Assembly: GCA_023429845.1 (NCBI GenBank) | Contig: JAEZCY010000027.1 | Coordinates: forward strand, 1-5,574 | Direction: 5' to 3' | Source of the DNA: Acidobacteriota bacterium | GTDB lineage: Bacteria > Acidobacteriota > Vicinamibacteria > Vicinamibacterales > Vicinamibacteraceae | Length of the DNA stretch: 5,574 nt | Shown: in pieces, positions 1 through 5,574 of the stretch | Position numbering within the stretch: the first letter of the stretch is position 1 | Layout: the number at the start of each line of letters is the position of its first letter | Translations under genes and position numbers: made by a program | The notes under the pieces: generated by a model | What the model saw: only the letters and a program-made list of their open reading frames with translations | Database searches by the model: none | Told to the model about the DNA's origin: nothing

Positions 1-89
1 ACTTCGGCCGCAAGTCGCTCAACGAGATCAAGGAGATCCTCCAGACGATGGGTCTCAGCCTCGGCATGAGCGTGGAGCAGCCTCAGTAG
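1..89 (+). CDS. rpoA: RNA polymerase alpha subunit, C-terminal end (partial)
   Basis: This is the 3' end of the alpha subunit gene; the 5' part lies outside the window. Reading from base 3 gives FGRKSLNEIKEILQTMGLSL, then GMSVEQPQ and a TAG stop at 87-89. The pattern FGRKSLxEIKxxL...GLxLGM is the last helix-hairpin region of the alpha C-terminal domain, which in the family contacts UP-element DNA and transcription activators. The tail after LGM is short. The next gene, rplQ, is its usual neighbour at the end of the alpha operon, which supports the call. Only 28 whole codons are visible, so nothing can be said about the N-terminal assembly domain. Confidence 0.95.
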   Translation, partial: FGRKSLNEIKEILQTMGLSLGMSVEQPQ

Positions 90-92
90 GAA

Positions 93-158
93 GCCTACGG
101 GCCTGCGGCCTGCAGCCTACGAGATCAAGTAGGCAGTAGGTTGCAGGCCGCAGGCTGC
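93..158. repeat. Heptad-built inverted repeat in the rpoA-rplQ spacer
   Basis: Bases 100-120 pair with 136-156 over 21 positions (19 Watson-Crick, 2 G-T), leaving a 15-base loop. Each arm is made of 7-base units. The left arm reads GCCTACG (93-99), one extra G, GCCTGCG (101-107), GCCTGCA (108-114), GCCTACG (115-121). The right arm reads GTAGGCA (129-135), GTAGGTT (136-142), GCAGGCC (143-149), GCAGGCT (150-156). Because of the heptad register a second pairing shifted by 7 bases (120 with 129 and outward) is also possible, with more mismatches and wobbles. As RNA it would form a stable hairpin ending 19 bases before the rplQ start codon. It has no U-tract, so it is not a standard terminator. 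It is probably a dispersed intergenic repeat, which is an inference. Confidence 0.85.
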
Positions 159-175
159 ATGAGACGAGCAGACCA

Positions 176-739
176 ATGAGACACGCTGTTGCCCACCGCA
201 AGCTCGGACGCGTCACCGAGCACCGCATCGCGCTCCTGCGCAACCAGGCCCAGGCGCTGCTCCGCCACGAGCGGATTCAGACCACGGTGCCCAAGGCGAA
301 GGAACTGCGCCCCTACGTCGAGCGCATCATCTCGATCGCCAAGCGCAGTCTCGTCGGGCAGGGAACCGACGAGGAGAAGCGGGTCCGCCGCATGACCGCC
401 GAGCGCCTCGTGGCGCGCGACGTGGCGGACAAGAAGATCGTGACCAAGCTGTTCGACTCGATCGCGCCACGCTTTGCCGAGCGGCAGGGCGGATACACCC
501 GCCTGCTGAAGCTCGGACATCGCCGCGGCGACGCCGCCGAGGTCGCGCAGATCGAACTCGTCGGCAGCGAGTACGACCCGAACGCCGAAGCGCCGCAGGC
601 CGAGGCCGCCGAGCAGCCGAAGGGACTGCGCGGCCGTGCACGAGCCGCGGTGAAGAAGCTGCAGGACGAAGGCGCGCCGGAACTCGACGAGAAGCCGAAG
701 CGCGCCCGCAAGGCCGCGAAGCCGAAGAAGGAAGAATAA
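176..739 (+). CDS. rplQ: 50S ribosomal protein L17 (bL17) with extended C-terminus
   Basis: This is bacterial ribosomal protein L17, a large-subunit protein located near the peptide exit tunnel. The 187-residue product opens with MRHAVAHRKLGR, the near-invariant L17 start, which fixes the ATG at 176. Other family landmarks are TEHRIALLRNQAQALLRHERI (about 14-34), KAKELRPYVERII (40-52) and the GGYTRLLKLGHRRGDAAE segment (105-122). The E. coli protein has 127 residues. Here about 55 extra residues (132-187) form an Ala/Glu-rich then Lys/Arg/Pro-rich low-complexity tail, probably disordered and possibly rRNA-binding. The ribosome binding site is weak (purine-rich GAGACGAG at 161-168, 7 bases upstream). 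The gene sits 86 bases after rpoA and is followed by a strong terminator, so it is probably the last gene of the alpha operon. Confidence 0.97.
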   Translation: MRHAVAHRKLGRVTEHRIALLRNQAQALLRHERIQTTVPKAKELRPYVERIISIAKRSLVGQGTDEEKRVRRMTAERLVARDVADKKIVTKLFDSIAPRFAERQGGYTRLLKLGHRRGDAAEVAQIELVGSEYDPNAEAPQAEAAEQPKGLRGRARAAVKKLQDEGAPELDEKPKRARKAAKPKKEE

Positions 740-779
740 GGGTCGGCGCGTTCTCCGAACGTGCCCATCTGGGACACGA

Positions 780-807
780 AAGGGCCGCGTCGTACGACGC
801 GGCCTTT
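780..807 (+). terminator. Rho-independent terminator after rplQ
   Basis: The arms 780-791 and 796-807 are perfectly complementary apart from one G-T pair (782 with 805), closing a 4-base GTAC loop. The stem is very GC-rich in the middle (GGCCGCGTC / GACGCGGCC) with an A tract before it and TTTCTT after it. It lies 40 bases past the rplQ stop, as expected for the end of the alpha operon. The reverse strand has CCCTTTCG after the hairpin, so some bidirectional function is possible, but no minus-strand gene ends here. Confidence 0.9.
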
Positions 808-890
808 CTTGTCGACCCAACCCGCCGCCTGCTTTCCCGCCCGGGCACCCCAGCCGTTCGCCGCGCCGACGCGCCTCGTTGTGACGGGTG
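808..890. other. Spacer upstream of the membrane-protein pair
   Basis: This GC- and C-rich stretch lies between the terminator and the first membrane-protein gene. A promoter for that gene would be expected here because the terminator separates it from rplQ. I see no convincing -35/-10 pair and no clear Shine-Dalgarno sequence. The only purine stretch before the start is GACGGG at 883-888, which is weak and too close to the ATG. Confidence 0.3.
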
Positions 891-1589
891 ATGTCCTCCC
901 ACGTCCTCCAGTCGCTCGTCGGGCGCCTAGGCGCCGGGCGCGGCCTCTGGGCCTTCACGGCGTTCCTGTTCCCCACACTCGCCATCGTCGAGGACGACAG
1001 CGTGGCGCTGGCGATGCTGCTGTTCGTCGGCGAGACGCTGCTCGCCTCCGCGCTGCTTGGCGTGCGCGTCATGACGAGCCGACGTGCGCACGTGGCAGAC
1101 GCGCCGGCTGCCTGGCGTCTTCACGAGGCGTGGCGCGTGCTGCTGTTCTTCGTGGGTCCCTTCAGTCTCGCGTGTGCGGTCATGTTGTCGGCGGTCACGG
1201 CCATCGAGGCGTCGAAGGGCGGCCTCCACCTCGATCTGGGCGCGTTCCTCGATCGCGGGAAATGGATGGCGTTGATGCTGGTCGCCAGCGTCGTCATCGA
1301 CACGCTGATCGCTCCCGTGCGGTCGGTCCACTGGCTCGAGACGAGCGTGGCCTGGCAGGGCAGCCGCACGGCAGTCATGTTCCTGTCCGTGCTGGTGGGA
1401 TGGCCGTTCATGCTGTTCTTCGGGACGACCCAGGCATTCTTCTGGGTCTTCTTCGCGCTGCGCCTGCTCGCCGATCTCGGGAGTCTGGCGCCAGGCGAGC
1501 GCGAGCGTATACGCGCGCAGATGTTCGGTGAGCCGTACGCGGTCCCACGCGCCCTCGACACCGCGAACCCCACTGCGGCCAGTCGATGA
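891..1589 (+). CDS. Polytopic membrane protein of unknown function, paralogue A
   Basis: The 232-residue product has several hydrophobic segments: about 19-33, 38-60, 83-104, 126-142 and 160-195, giving roughly five or six membrane spans, and no signal peptide. Arg-rich linkers such as MTSRRAH (61-67) and the charged tail ERERIR (203-208) would face the cytoplasm. It is related along its length to the next protein. Shared landmarks are FPTLA followed by ED (28-36), GET (47-49), RGKWMALMLVAS (122-133), D..IAPVRS..WL (137-149), VAWQGSR (153-159) and LRLLADL (190-196). The ET-containing second helix and the C-terminal LR/LK...DL pattern recall DUF6498 membrane proteins; that comparison is from memory and unconfirmed. 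The ATG at 891 is preferred to GTG at 888, directly before it, though neither has a good ribosome binding site. The end overlaps the next gene. Confidence 0.85.
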   Translation: MSSHVLQSLVGRLGAGRGLWAFTAFLFPTLAIVEDDSVALAMLLFVGETLLASALLGVRVMTSRRAHVADAPAAWRLHEAWRVLLFFVGPFSLACAVMLSAVTAIEASKGGLHLDLGAFLDRGKWMALMLVASVVIDTLIAPVRSVHWLETSVAWQGSRTAVMFLSVLVGWPFMLFFGTTQAFFWVFFALRLLADLGSLAPGERERIRAQMFGEPYAVPRALDTANPTAASR

Positions 1590-2263
1590 TGTCGGTTCTC
1601 CTCGGCCAGCTCGGATCAGGCGCTCGATCCGCGATCGCCGTGGTCTTCCCCACGCTGGCGGTGTTCGAGGATCAGGCGCCGGAGCTCGGGATCCTGCTGT
1701 ACCTGCTCGAGACGGGCGCCTCCTCGACGCTGCTGTTCGTCAGGACCTCCGCACGCCTCGTGGCGCTCGGTCGCTCGCCCGCGACGCGGGCAGCGTCGCG
1801 CGAGGTCAGCCAGATGCGACATGCCCGCGAGTTGATGGGGCTGATGATGCTCGTCGGCGCGGTCTTCACGCCGCTGCTCACGATGGCGATCTTCGCGATG
1901 CGCGGCGGCGAGTGGCACCCGCAGTGGGACGTACTCGCCGGCCGGGGCCGCTGGCTGCTGCTGATGGTGGCCGCAAGCGGGCTGCTCGACGTGCTGGGGG
2001 CCCCGATGCGTTCGTCACTCTGGCTGCAGTCGGCCGTGGCCCAGCAGATGTCGCGGCTGTTCCTGGTGCTGCCCGTGGTGATGGCGGGGGGCGTCATCTA
2101 CAGCGTGACCGCGTCAACGGTGGGCATGGTCGCGCCGTTCGTCCTGGGGCGTCTCGCGATGGACCTGTCGGAATGGCGGGCCGCGAACCGGCAGGCACGC
2201 CGCCGGCGCTGGTTTGGCCGGCTTGCCGATCTCGAGCCCGGGACGTCAGAGGCCGTCTCGTGA
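1586..2263 (+). CDS. Polytopic membrane protein of unknown function, paralogue B
   Basis: The start codon overlaps the stop of paralogue A in an ATGA arrangement, so the two are probably co-transcribed and translationally coupled. A second ATG follows immediately at 1589. The 225-residue product has hydrophobic stretches at about 14-27, 34-53, 83-105, 122-138 and 157-190. It has a long polar, Arg-rich linker (57-82) and a strongly basic tail (RRRRW, 205-209). It keeps the same landmarks as its neighbour: FPTLA then ED (21-29), LLYLLET (37-43), RGRWLLLMVAAS (120-131), D.LGAPMRS..WL (135-147), VAQQMSR (151-157) and LGRLAMDL (187-194). The shared motifs mark a tandem duplication that has diverged strongly. 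Function is unknown; possible distant DUF6498 relationship. The stop lies 4 bases from the stop of the convergent PHP gene. Confidence 0.85.
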   Translation: MMSVLLGQLGSGARSAIAVVFPTLAVFEDQAPELGILLYLLETGASSTLLFVRTSARLVALGRSPATRAASREVSQMRHARELMGLMMLVGAVFTPLLTMAIFAMRGGEWHPQWDVLAGRGRWLLLMVAASGLLDVLGAPMRSSLWLQSAVAQQMSRLFLVLPVVMAGGVIYSVTASTVGMVAPFVLGRLAMDLSEWRAANRQARRRRWFGRLADLEPGTSEAVS

Positions 2264-2267
2264 CGAG

Positions 2268-3302
2268 CTACGAGCGGGGTGTGCCCATCACCGGCTGCGT
2301 CCACGCCAGGGCGCCGTTGGACTCGATGATCTTCGCCCGCACGTACGGCTCGCGTCCCGTGCGCGTGTACGTCGCCGTCGGGCCGTCGGACTCTCTCAGC
2401 ACGGCGCCACCTTCGCCGATGAACTGGATCCGGTAGCCGCTGGACGCCGTGGCCTTCACCTCGATCGTGATCGCCTTGTCGGTCACCGTGTAGTCGGCCA
2501 ACTCGACGCCGGTCGAGGCATAGAACTCGCCGCGGTCGAGAGCCTCGACGATCGCGCGTGACTCGAGGCGTGGCGCCCGCACCACGACCCACCCCCGTCC
2601 GGGTCTGGAGGCGGCGGGATCCCATGGGCGCTTGAAATGGTGCGCATCGTCCACGGCGATGCCGTACAGCAGGATGCCGCGCGTCAGGATCACGTCCCAC
2701 ATCTGTTCGAGACCAGGCCGGCCGCTGCCTCCGAGATTGTTGACCGTCGGGTGGCCGTTGTAGATCTCGAACAATCGGTTGTTCCTGACGGCGGCGAGTT
2801 CATCGGCCGTGATGGCCCAGCCAAAATTCGGGTGGTTGATGTGCGGGATGCCGTCCACGTCGCGGATGGCGTCCACGTTCCTCTGGAGCACGTCCGCCAC
2901 GCTGCTGCCGCCTTGCGCGGGAACCACCTTGCGTGCCACGTCGAGCCCGTTGATGTGCAGCGGCTTGCGGTCGTAGCTCGAGGTGACCTCCTCGCCCTTG
3001 ATGACGAGAAATTTCTCGTCGGCGCCGTGCAGCGCCTGCAGTGCGGTGACGTCCGTGAGGAAGTTGTGGTCGGTCAACACGACGAAGTGGTAGCGGTGCT
3101 CCCGGTACCAGCGCACGACCTCGTCCGGCGTGCTGTCACCGTCGCTGTTGAGGGTATGGGTGTGCGTGTTGCCCTTGTACCAGCGGTACTGCGCCGCGGC
3201 CGGCGGTGACGCCGCTGGCGTCTGGGCCTGAGCGCCGGTGATGACCGTGTACCCCGCGGCGGCGAGCAGCGTGGCGGCGAGCAGCAGGCGACGACGGTTC
3301 AT
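2268..3302 (-). CDS. Exported PHP-domain metallohydrolase (CehA/McbA-like)
   Basis: The 344-residue product begins with a basic NRRRLLLAA segment, a hydrophobic stretch and a likely cleavage after AQA (about residue 26), so it is probably exported; the arginines make Tat export possible, Sec equally so. A Pro/Ala linker leads into a PHP metallo-phosphoesterase domain. Candidate metal ligands are H47 and H49 of GNTHTHT, D54 in NSDG, D78 and H79 of LTDHN, E104/E105 in IKGEE, H154/H157 of HINHP, and D219/H221 in VDDAHH. The GEFYASTGV motif (258-266) followed by a small beta-rich C-terminal domain ending in YVRAKI...AWTQPV is typical of CehA/McbA-type PHP proteins. Substrate is not predictable; a phosphoester or other ester hydrolase role is inferred. 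It lies downstream of the EF-G paralogue with a 131-base gap. The ribosome binding site is weak (GAG 6 bases before the ATG). Confidence 0.9.
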   Translation of the reverse strand: MNRRRLLLAATLLAAAGYTVITGAQAQTPAASPPAAAQYRWYKGNTHTHTLNSDGDSTPDEVVRWYREHRYHFVVLTDHNFLTDVTALQALHGADEKFLVIKGEEVTSSYDRKPLHINGLDVARKVVPAQGGSSVADVLQRNVDAIRDVDGIPHINHPNFGWAITADELAAVRNNRLFEIYNGHPTVNNLGGSGRPGLEQMWDVILTRGILLYGIAVDDAHHFKRPWDPAASRPGRGWVVVRAPRLESRAIVEALDRGEFYASTGVELADYTVTDKAITIEVKATASSGYRIQFIGEGGAVLRESDGPTATYTRTGREPYVRAKIIESNGALAWTQPVMGTPRS

Positions 3303-3335
3303 GTGGGCTCAAGCGTAGCGCAGATGAAGCGCGGC

Positions 3336-3356
3336 CCGCCGGGCGAGGCCCGGCGG
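3336..3356. repeat. GC-rich hairpin at the left edge of the direct repeats
   Basis: Bases 3336-3344 (CCGCCGGGC) pair exactly with 3348-3356 (GCCCGGCGG) around the loop GAG. On the minus strand it lies between the EF-G2 stop and the PHP start. There is no T tract on the minus-strand side, so it is not a canonical rho-independent terminator. It could weaken read-through or protect mRNA ends, or simply be one end of the repeat element next to it. Confidence 0.7.
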
Positions 3357-3440
3357 CTACGTACTCACCTCACGCGGGCCGGGTCCGGCGGCTACGTACT
3401 CAGCTCACGCGGGCAGGCCCGGCGTCGACGTACTTACGCG
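3349..3440. repeat. Degenerate ~35-bp tandem direct repeats, about 2.6 copies
   Basis: Copy 1 (about 3350-3384) and copy 2 (about 3385-3418) have a 35-base period and agree over CCGGCGGCTACGTACTCA, one mismatch, then CTCACGCGGGC. A third, shorter copy (3419-3440) reads CCGGCGTCGACGTACTTA then CGCG, with substitutions and a deletion relative to copy 2. The whole gap between the EF-G paralogue and the PHP gene is largely made of this material, and the third copy contains the EF-G2 stop codon (TAA, 3434-3436 complement). I see no transposase and no spacer diversity, so this is neither an insertion sequence nor a CRISPR array. Confidence 0.8.
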
Positions 3441-5527
3441 TCGCTGTGCTCCATGCCGTGCTCGGACCGGTGCGCCGCGACGATCTTCGACTGCAGGTGC
3501 GGGGGCACTTCCTCGTAGTGCGAATGCGTCATGTTGTAGGAGCCGCGCCCGCCGGTCGCCGAGGTCAGGTGCTGCTCGTAGGTGAGCATCTCGGACATCG
3601 GCACCTGCGCCTTGATCACCGTGGCGTGCCCACGCGCCTCCATGCCGCTGATGCGTCCCCGGCGTCCGTTGAGGTCGCCCATCAGGTCACCGGCGTAGTC
3701 GTTGGGGGCGTGGACTTCGACCTGCATGACCGGCTCGAGCAGCACCGGCCGGGCACGCGTCATGGCGTCGCGGAAGGCGATGGAGCCGGCCATCTTGAAC
3801 GAGAGTTCGTTGCTGTCCACCGGGTGGTAGGAGCCGTCGAAGACGGTCGCCTTGAAGTCCACCATGGGATAACCGGCCAGGAAGCCGCGCGTGCGGGCGT
3901 CCTGGATGCCTTTCTCGACGGCGGGCACGAACTGGCGCGGGATGGCGCCGCCGAAGATGTCGTCGTGGAACTCGAAGTCGGAGCCGCGCGGGAGCGGCTC
4001 CACGCGGATCTTGCAGTCGCCGAACTGGCCGTGCCCGCCCGTCTGCTTCTTGTGGCGCCCGTGGGCCTCGGTAGATGCCGTGATCGTCTCCAGGTAGGGA
4101 ATGCGCGGCAGCTTGAGCGTGACGTCCACGCCGAAGCGGCGCTTCAGCTTCGCCACGGTCACCTCGAGGTGCATCTGGCCCTGGCCCGAGATCAGCAGTT
4201 CGTGCGTGCGCGGGTCGCGATCGGTCCTGATCGTCGGGTCTTCTTCCTGCAGGCGATGCAGCGCGGCGCTGATTTTCTCCTCGTCCCCGCGCGCCTTCGG
4301 CTCGAGCGCATACGCCATCAAGGGGGCCGCGAAGGCGATCGGCGGCAGCGCGAAATCGCCGGCCTTGTCCGAGAGTGTGTCGCCGGTCTGCGCGTCCTTG
4401 AGCTTGGCGAGCGCACCGAGATCGCCGGCCCTCAACTCGCTGACCTGTGACTGCGTCTTGCCCTGCAGCGCGAGCAGGTGCGCAATGCGCTCCTGCGTGC
4501 CCCGCGTCACGTTCGTCAGCGTCGTGTCATTCCTGACCACGCCCGTGACAACGCGGAACAGCGAGACGCGGCCCGCGAACGGGTCGGCGACGGTCTTCCA
4601 GATGAAGATCCCCGCCGGGGCCGCTTCGTCGGCCGTGATCGCGACGCGCGCATCGTTCGCGCGGTCGATAGCCGGCACCGGGCGATCGGCGGGCGAGGGC
4701 CCGAACTGCACGAGAGCCTCGAGCAGCCGGTCGGCCCCGATGTTCTCGAGGCCGGACGCGCAGAACACCGGTATCACCGCGCCTTGCTGCACCGCCATTC
4801 GCAGGCCGCTCACGAGTTCTTCATCCGACAGCGTCCCCTCGTCGAAGAACCGCGACATCAACTCGTCGTCGGCCTCGGCCACCAGTTCGACGAGCGCTTC
4901 GCGCGCGTCCCTGGCTGCGGCCGAAAGGCTTTCCGGAATGGCGACGGCCTTGCCGCGACCCGTCCCACCCTCATAGGTGTACGCCCGCTGCCCGATCAGG
5001 TCGACGACGCCGCGGAAGCCCTTCTCCTCGCCGTACGGCAGCTGCACCGGAACGAGCGTGCGGCCGAACGCGGCCTGCAGGTTCTCGAGCGCGGTCGCGA
5101 AGCTGGCACGTTCGCGATCGAGCCGGTTCACCACGACCAGCCGCGCCATGCCTTCATCCGCAGCGAGCTTCCAGACCCGCTCGGTCTGCACCTCGACGCC
5201 AGACACGGCGTCCACGACCACGAGGGCCGCGTCGGTCACCCGAAGCGCCGCGCCGGTTTCACTCAGGAAGTTGCCGAAGCCGGGCGTGTCCACGAGGTTG
5301 ACCTTGGCGCCCTGCCACTCGAGCCACGCCGGCGTCGCCGCGAGCGTATGCTTGCGGGCAACCGCCTCCTCGTCGAAATCGGTCGGTGCGGTCCCATCGT
5401 CCACGCGGCCGAGCCGCGTCGTGGCGCCCGCCGTGAACAGCATGGCGGAGATGAGCTGGGTCTTGCCGGAGCCGTTGTGGCCGACCACAGCCACGTTGCG
5501 AATGGACGCCGCTGAGTAGGTGGGCAT
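3434..5527 (-). CDS. fusA2: Elongation factor G-like GTPase (EF-G2/FusA2-type paralogue)
   Basis: This is a full-length EF-G family protein of 697 residues with all five domains. Its P-loop is GHNGSGKT (16-23) rather than the AHIDAGKT of true EF-G, the mark of the EF-G-like class. G3 is DTPGF (80-84), G4 is NRLD (134-137) and G5 is around CASGL (256-260). Domain II starts near 304, domain III contains SGQGQMHLEV (447-456), and domain IV starts with HKKQTGGHGQFGD (492-504). The domain IV tip DGSYHPVDSNELSFK (564-578) and GGAIPRQFVPAVEKGI (526-541) are conserved, so ribosome A-site contact is plausible. Domain V ends with TGGRGSYNM...HYEEVP (658-674), then a His-rich tail. The start is ATG at 5527, with AGAGGG 5 bases upstream; GTG at 5533 overlaps that site and is less likely. 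A canonical fusA is expected elsewhere in the genome. The role in translation or stress is unknown. Confidence 0.93.
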   Translation of the reverse strand: MPTYSAASIRNVAVVGHNGSGKTQLISAMLFTAGATTRLGRVDDGTAPTDFDEEAVARKHTLAATPAWLEWQGAKVNLVDTPGFGNFLSETGAALRVTDAALVVVDAVSGVEVQTERVWKLAADEGMARLVVVNRLDRERASFATALENLQAAFGRTLVPVQLPYGEEKGFRGVVDLIGQRAYTYEGGTGRGKAVAIPESLSAAARDAREALVELVAEADDELMSRFFDEGTLSDEELVSGLRMAVQQGAVIPVFCASGLENIGADRLLEALVQFGPSPADRPVPAIDRANDARVAITADEAAPAGIFIWKTVADPFAGRVSLFRVVTGVVRNDTTLTNVTRGTQERIAHLLALQGKTQSQVSELRAGDLGALAKLKDAQTGDTLSDKAGDFALPPIAFAAPLMAYALEPKARGDEEKISAALHRLQEEDPTIRTDRDPRTHELLISGQGQMHLEVTVAKLKRRFGVDVTLKLPRIPYLETITASTEAHGRHKKQTGGHGQFGDCKIRVEPLPRGSDFEFHDDIFGGAIPRQFVPAVEKGIQDARTRGFLAGYPMVDFKATVFDGSYHPVDSNELSFKMAGSIAFRDAMTRARPVLLEPVMQVEVHAPNDYAGDLMGDLNGRRGRISGMEARGHATVIKAQVPMSEMLTYEQHLTSATGGRGSYNMTHSHYEEVPPHLQSKIVAAHRSEHGMEHSDA

Positions 5528-5532
5528 GAGCA

Positions 5533-5538
5533 CCCTCT
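5533..5538 (-). promoter_or_regulatory. Shine-Dalgarno site of the EF-G paralogue
   Basis: On the minus strand AGAGGG lies 5 bases before the ATG at 5527. It is the best ribosome binding site in the window and decides the start: the upstream in-frame GTG (5533-5531) would overlap it. The remaining bases up to 5574 show no promoter I can defend. Confidence 0.75.
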
Positions 5539-5574
5539 GGTAGGGGAAGCACTACACGCCCGCGATGCTATGAC

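Noticed and set aside
100..156. The rpoA-rplQ hairpin as a terminator or attenuator
   Set aside because: No T tract follows, and rplQ must normally be transcribed through from rpoA, so termination is not supported by sequence alone.
159..179. A tiny ATG...TGA frame whose stop overlaps the rplQ start
   Set aside because: Only six codons with no ribosome binding site and no known leader peptide for L17; probably chance.
125..1072. A 315-residue minus-strand open frame covering rplQ and the terminator
   Set aside because: It is antisense to rplQ, crosses a strong terminator hairpin and the heptad repeat, and its translation is low-complexity Arg/Leu/Ala sequence.
1528..2436. A plus-strand 302-residue frame overlapping both paralogue B and the PHP gene
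   Set aside because: The translation is Arg/Pro/Ala-rich with no hydrophobic or domain pattern, while the other frame gives a membrane protein homologous to its neighbour.
2637..3209. A plus-strand 190-residue frame opposite the PHP gene
   Set aside because: It is a shadow of the PHP-domain gene; the metal-binding motifs are on the minus strand.
3349..3440. A possible small CRISPR-like array
   Set aside because: The units are directly adjacent with no distinct spacers, are degenerate, and have no cas genes nearby.
3446..5515. Two long plus-strand open frames (3446-4450 and 4478-5515) opposite the EF-G paralogue
   Set aside because: They lie wholly antisense to a clearly conserved gene, have Arg/His/Ala-rich composition typical of reversed GC-rich codons, and show no recognisable domain.

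Overview
The window looks like chromosomal DNA from a GC-rich bacterium. The best guess is Acidobacteriota, perhaps the Vicinamibacteria, but this rests on GC content, protein flavour and the style of the intergenic repeats, not on any comparison. All five complete genes are packed in ordinary bacterial fashion. I see no tRNA, rRNA, CRISPR array, transposase or phage gene.

Left part (1-810, plus strand): the last codons of rpoA (RNA polymerase alpha subunit) are followed by rplQ (ribosomal protein L17). This is the conserved distal end of the alpha/ribosomal-protein operon. The rpoA-rplQ gap holds an unusual inverted repeat built from 7-base units. L17 carries a charged C-terminal extension of about 55 residues, and a strong rho-independent terminator closes the operon.

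Middle (891-2263, plus strand): two translationally coupled genes overlap by 4 bases and encode polytopic membrane proteins of unknown function. They are recognisably paralogous to each other, so this is a tandem duplication that has diverged. A remote resemblance to DUF6498-type membrane proteins is possible.

Right part (2268-5527, minus strand): an EF-G paralogue of the EF-G-like (EF-G2/FusA2) class comes first in transcription order. After a 131-base gap filled with degenerate ~35-base GC-rich direct repeats comes an exported PHP-domain metallohydrolase of the CehA/McbA type. The PHP gene converges on the membrane-protein pair with only 4 bases between stop codons.

Apart from rpoA-rplQ the genes do not form an evident pathway. 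No complete new system is visible. The most interesting items are the heptad-built inverted repeat inside the ribosomal operon, the direct repeats that run into the EF-G2 stop codon, the diverged paralogous membrane pair, and the altered GTPase motifs of the EF-G paralogue.
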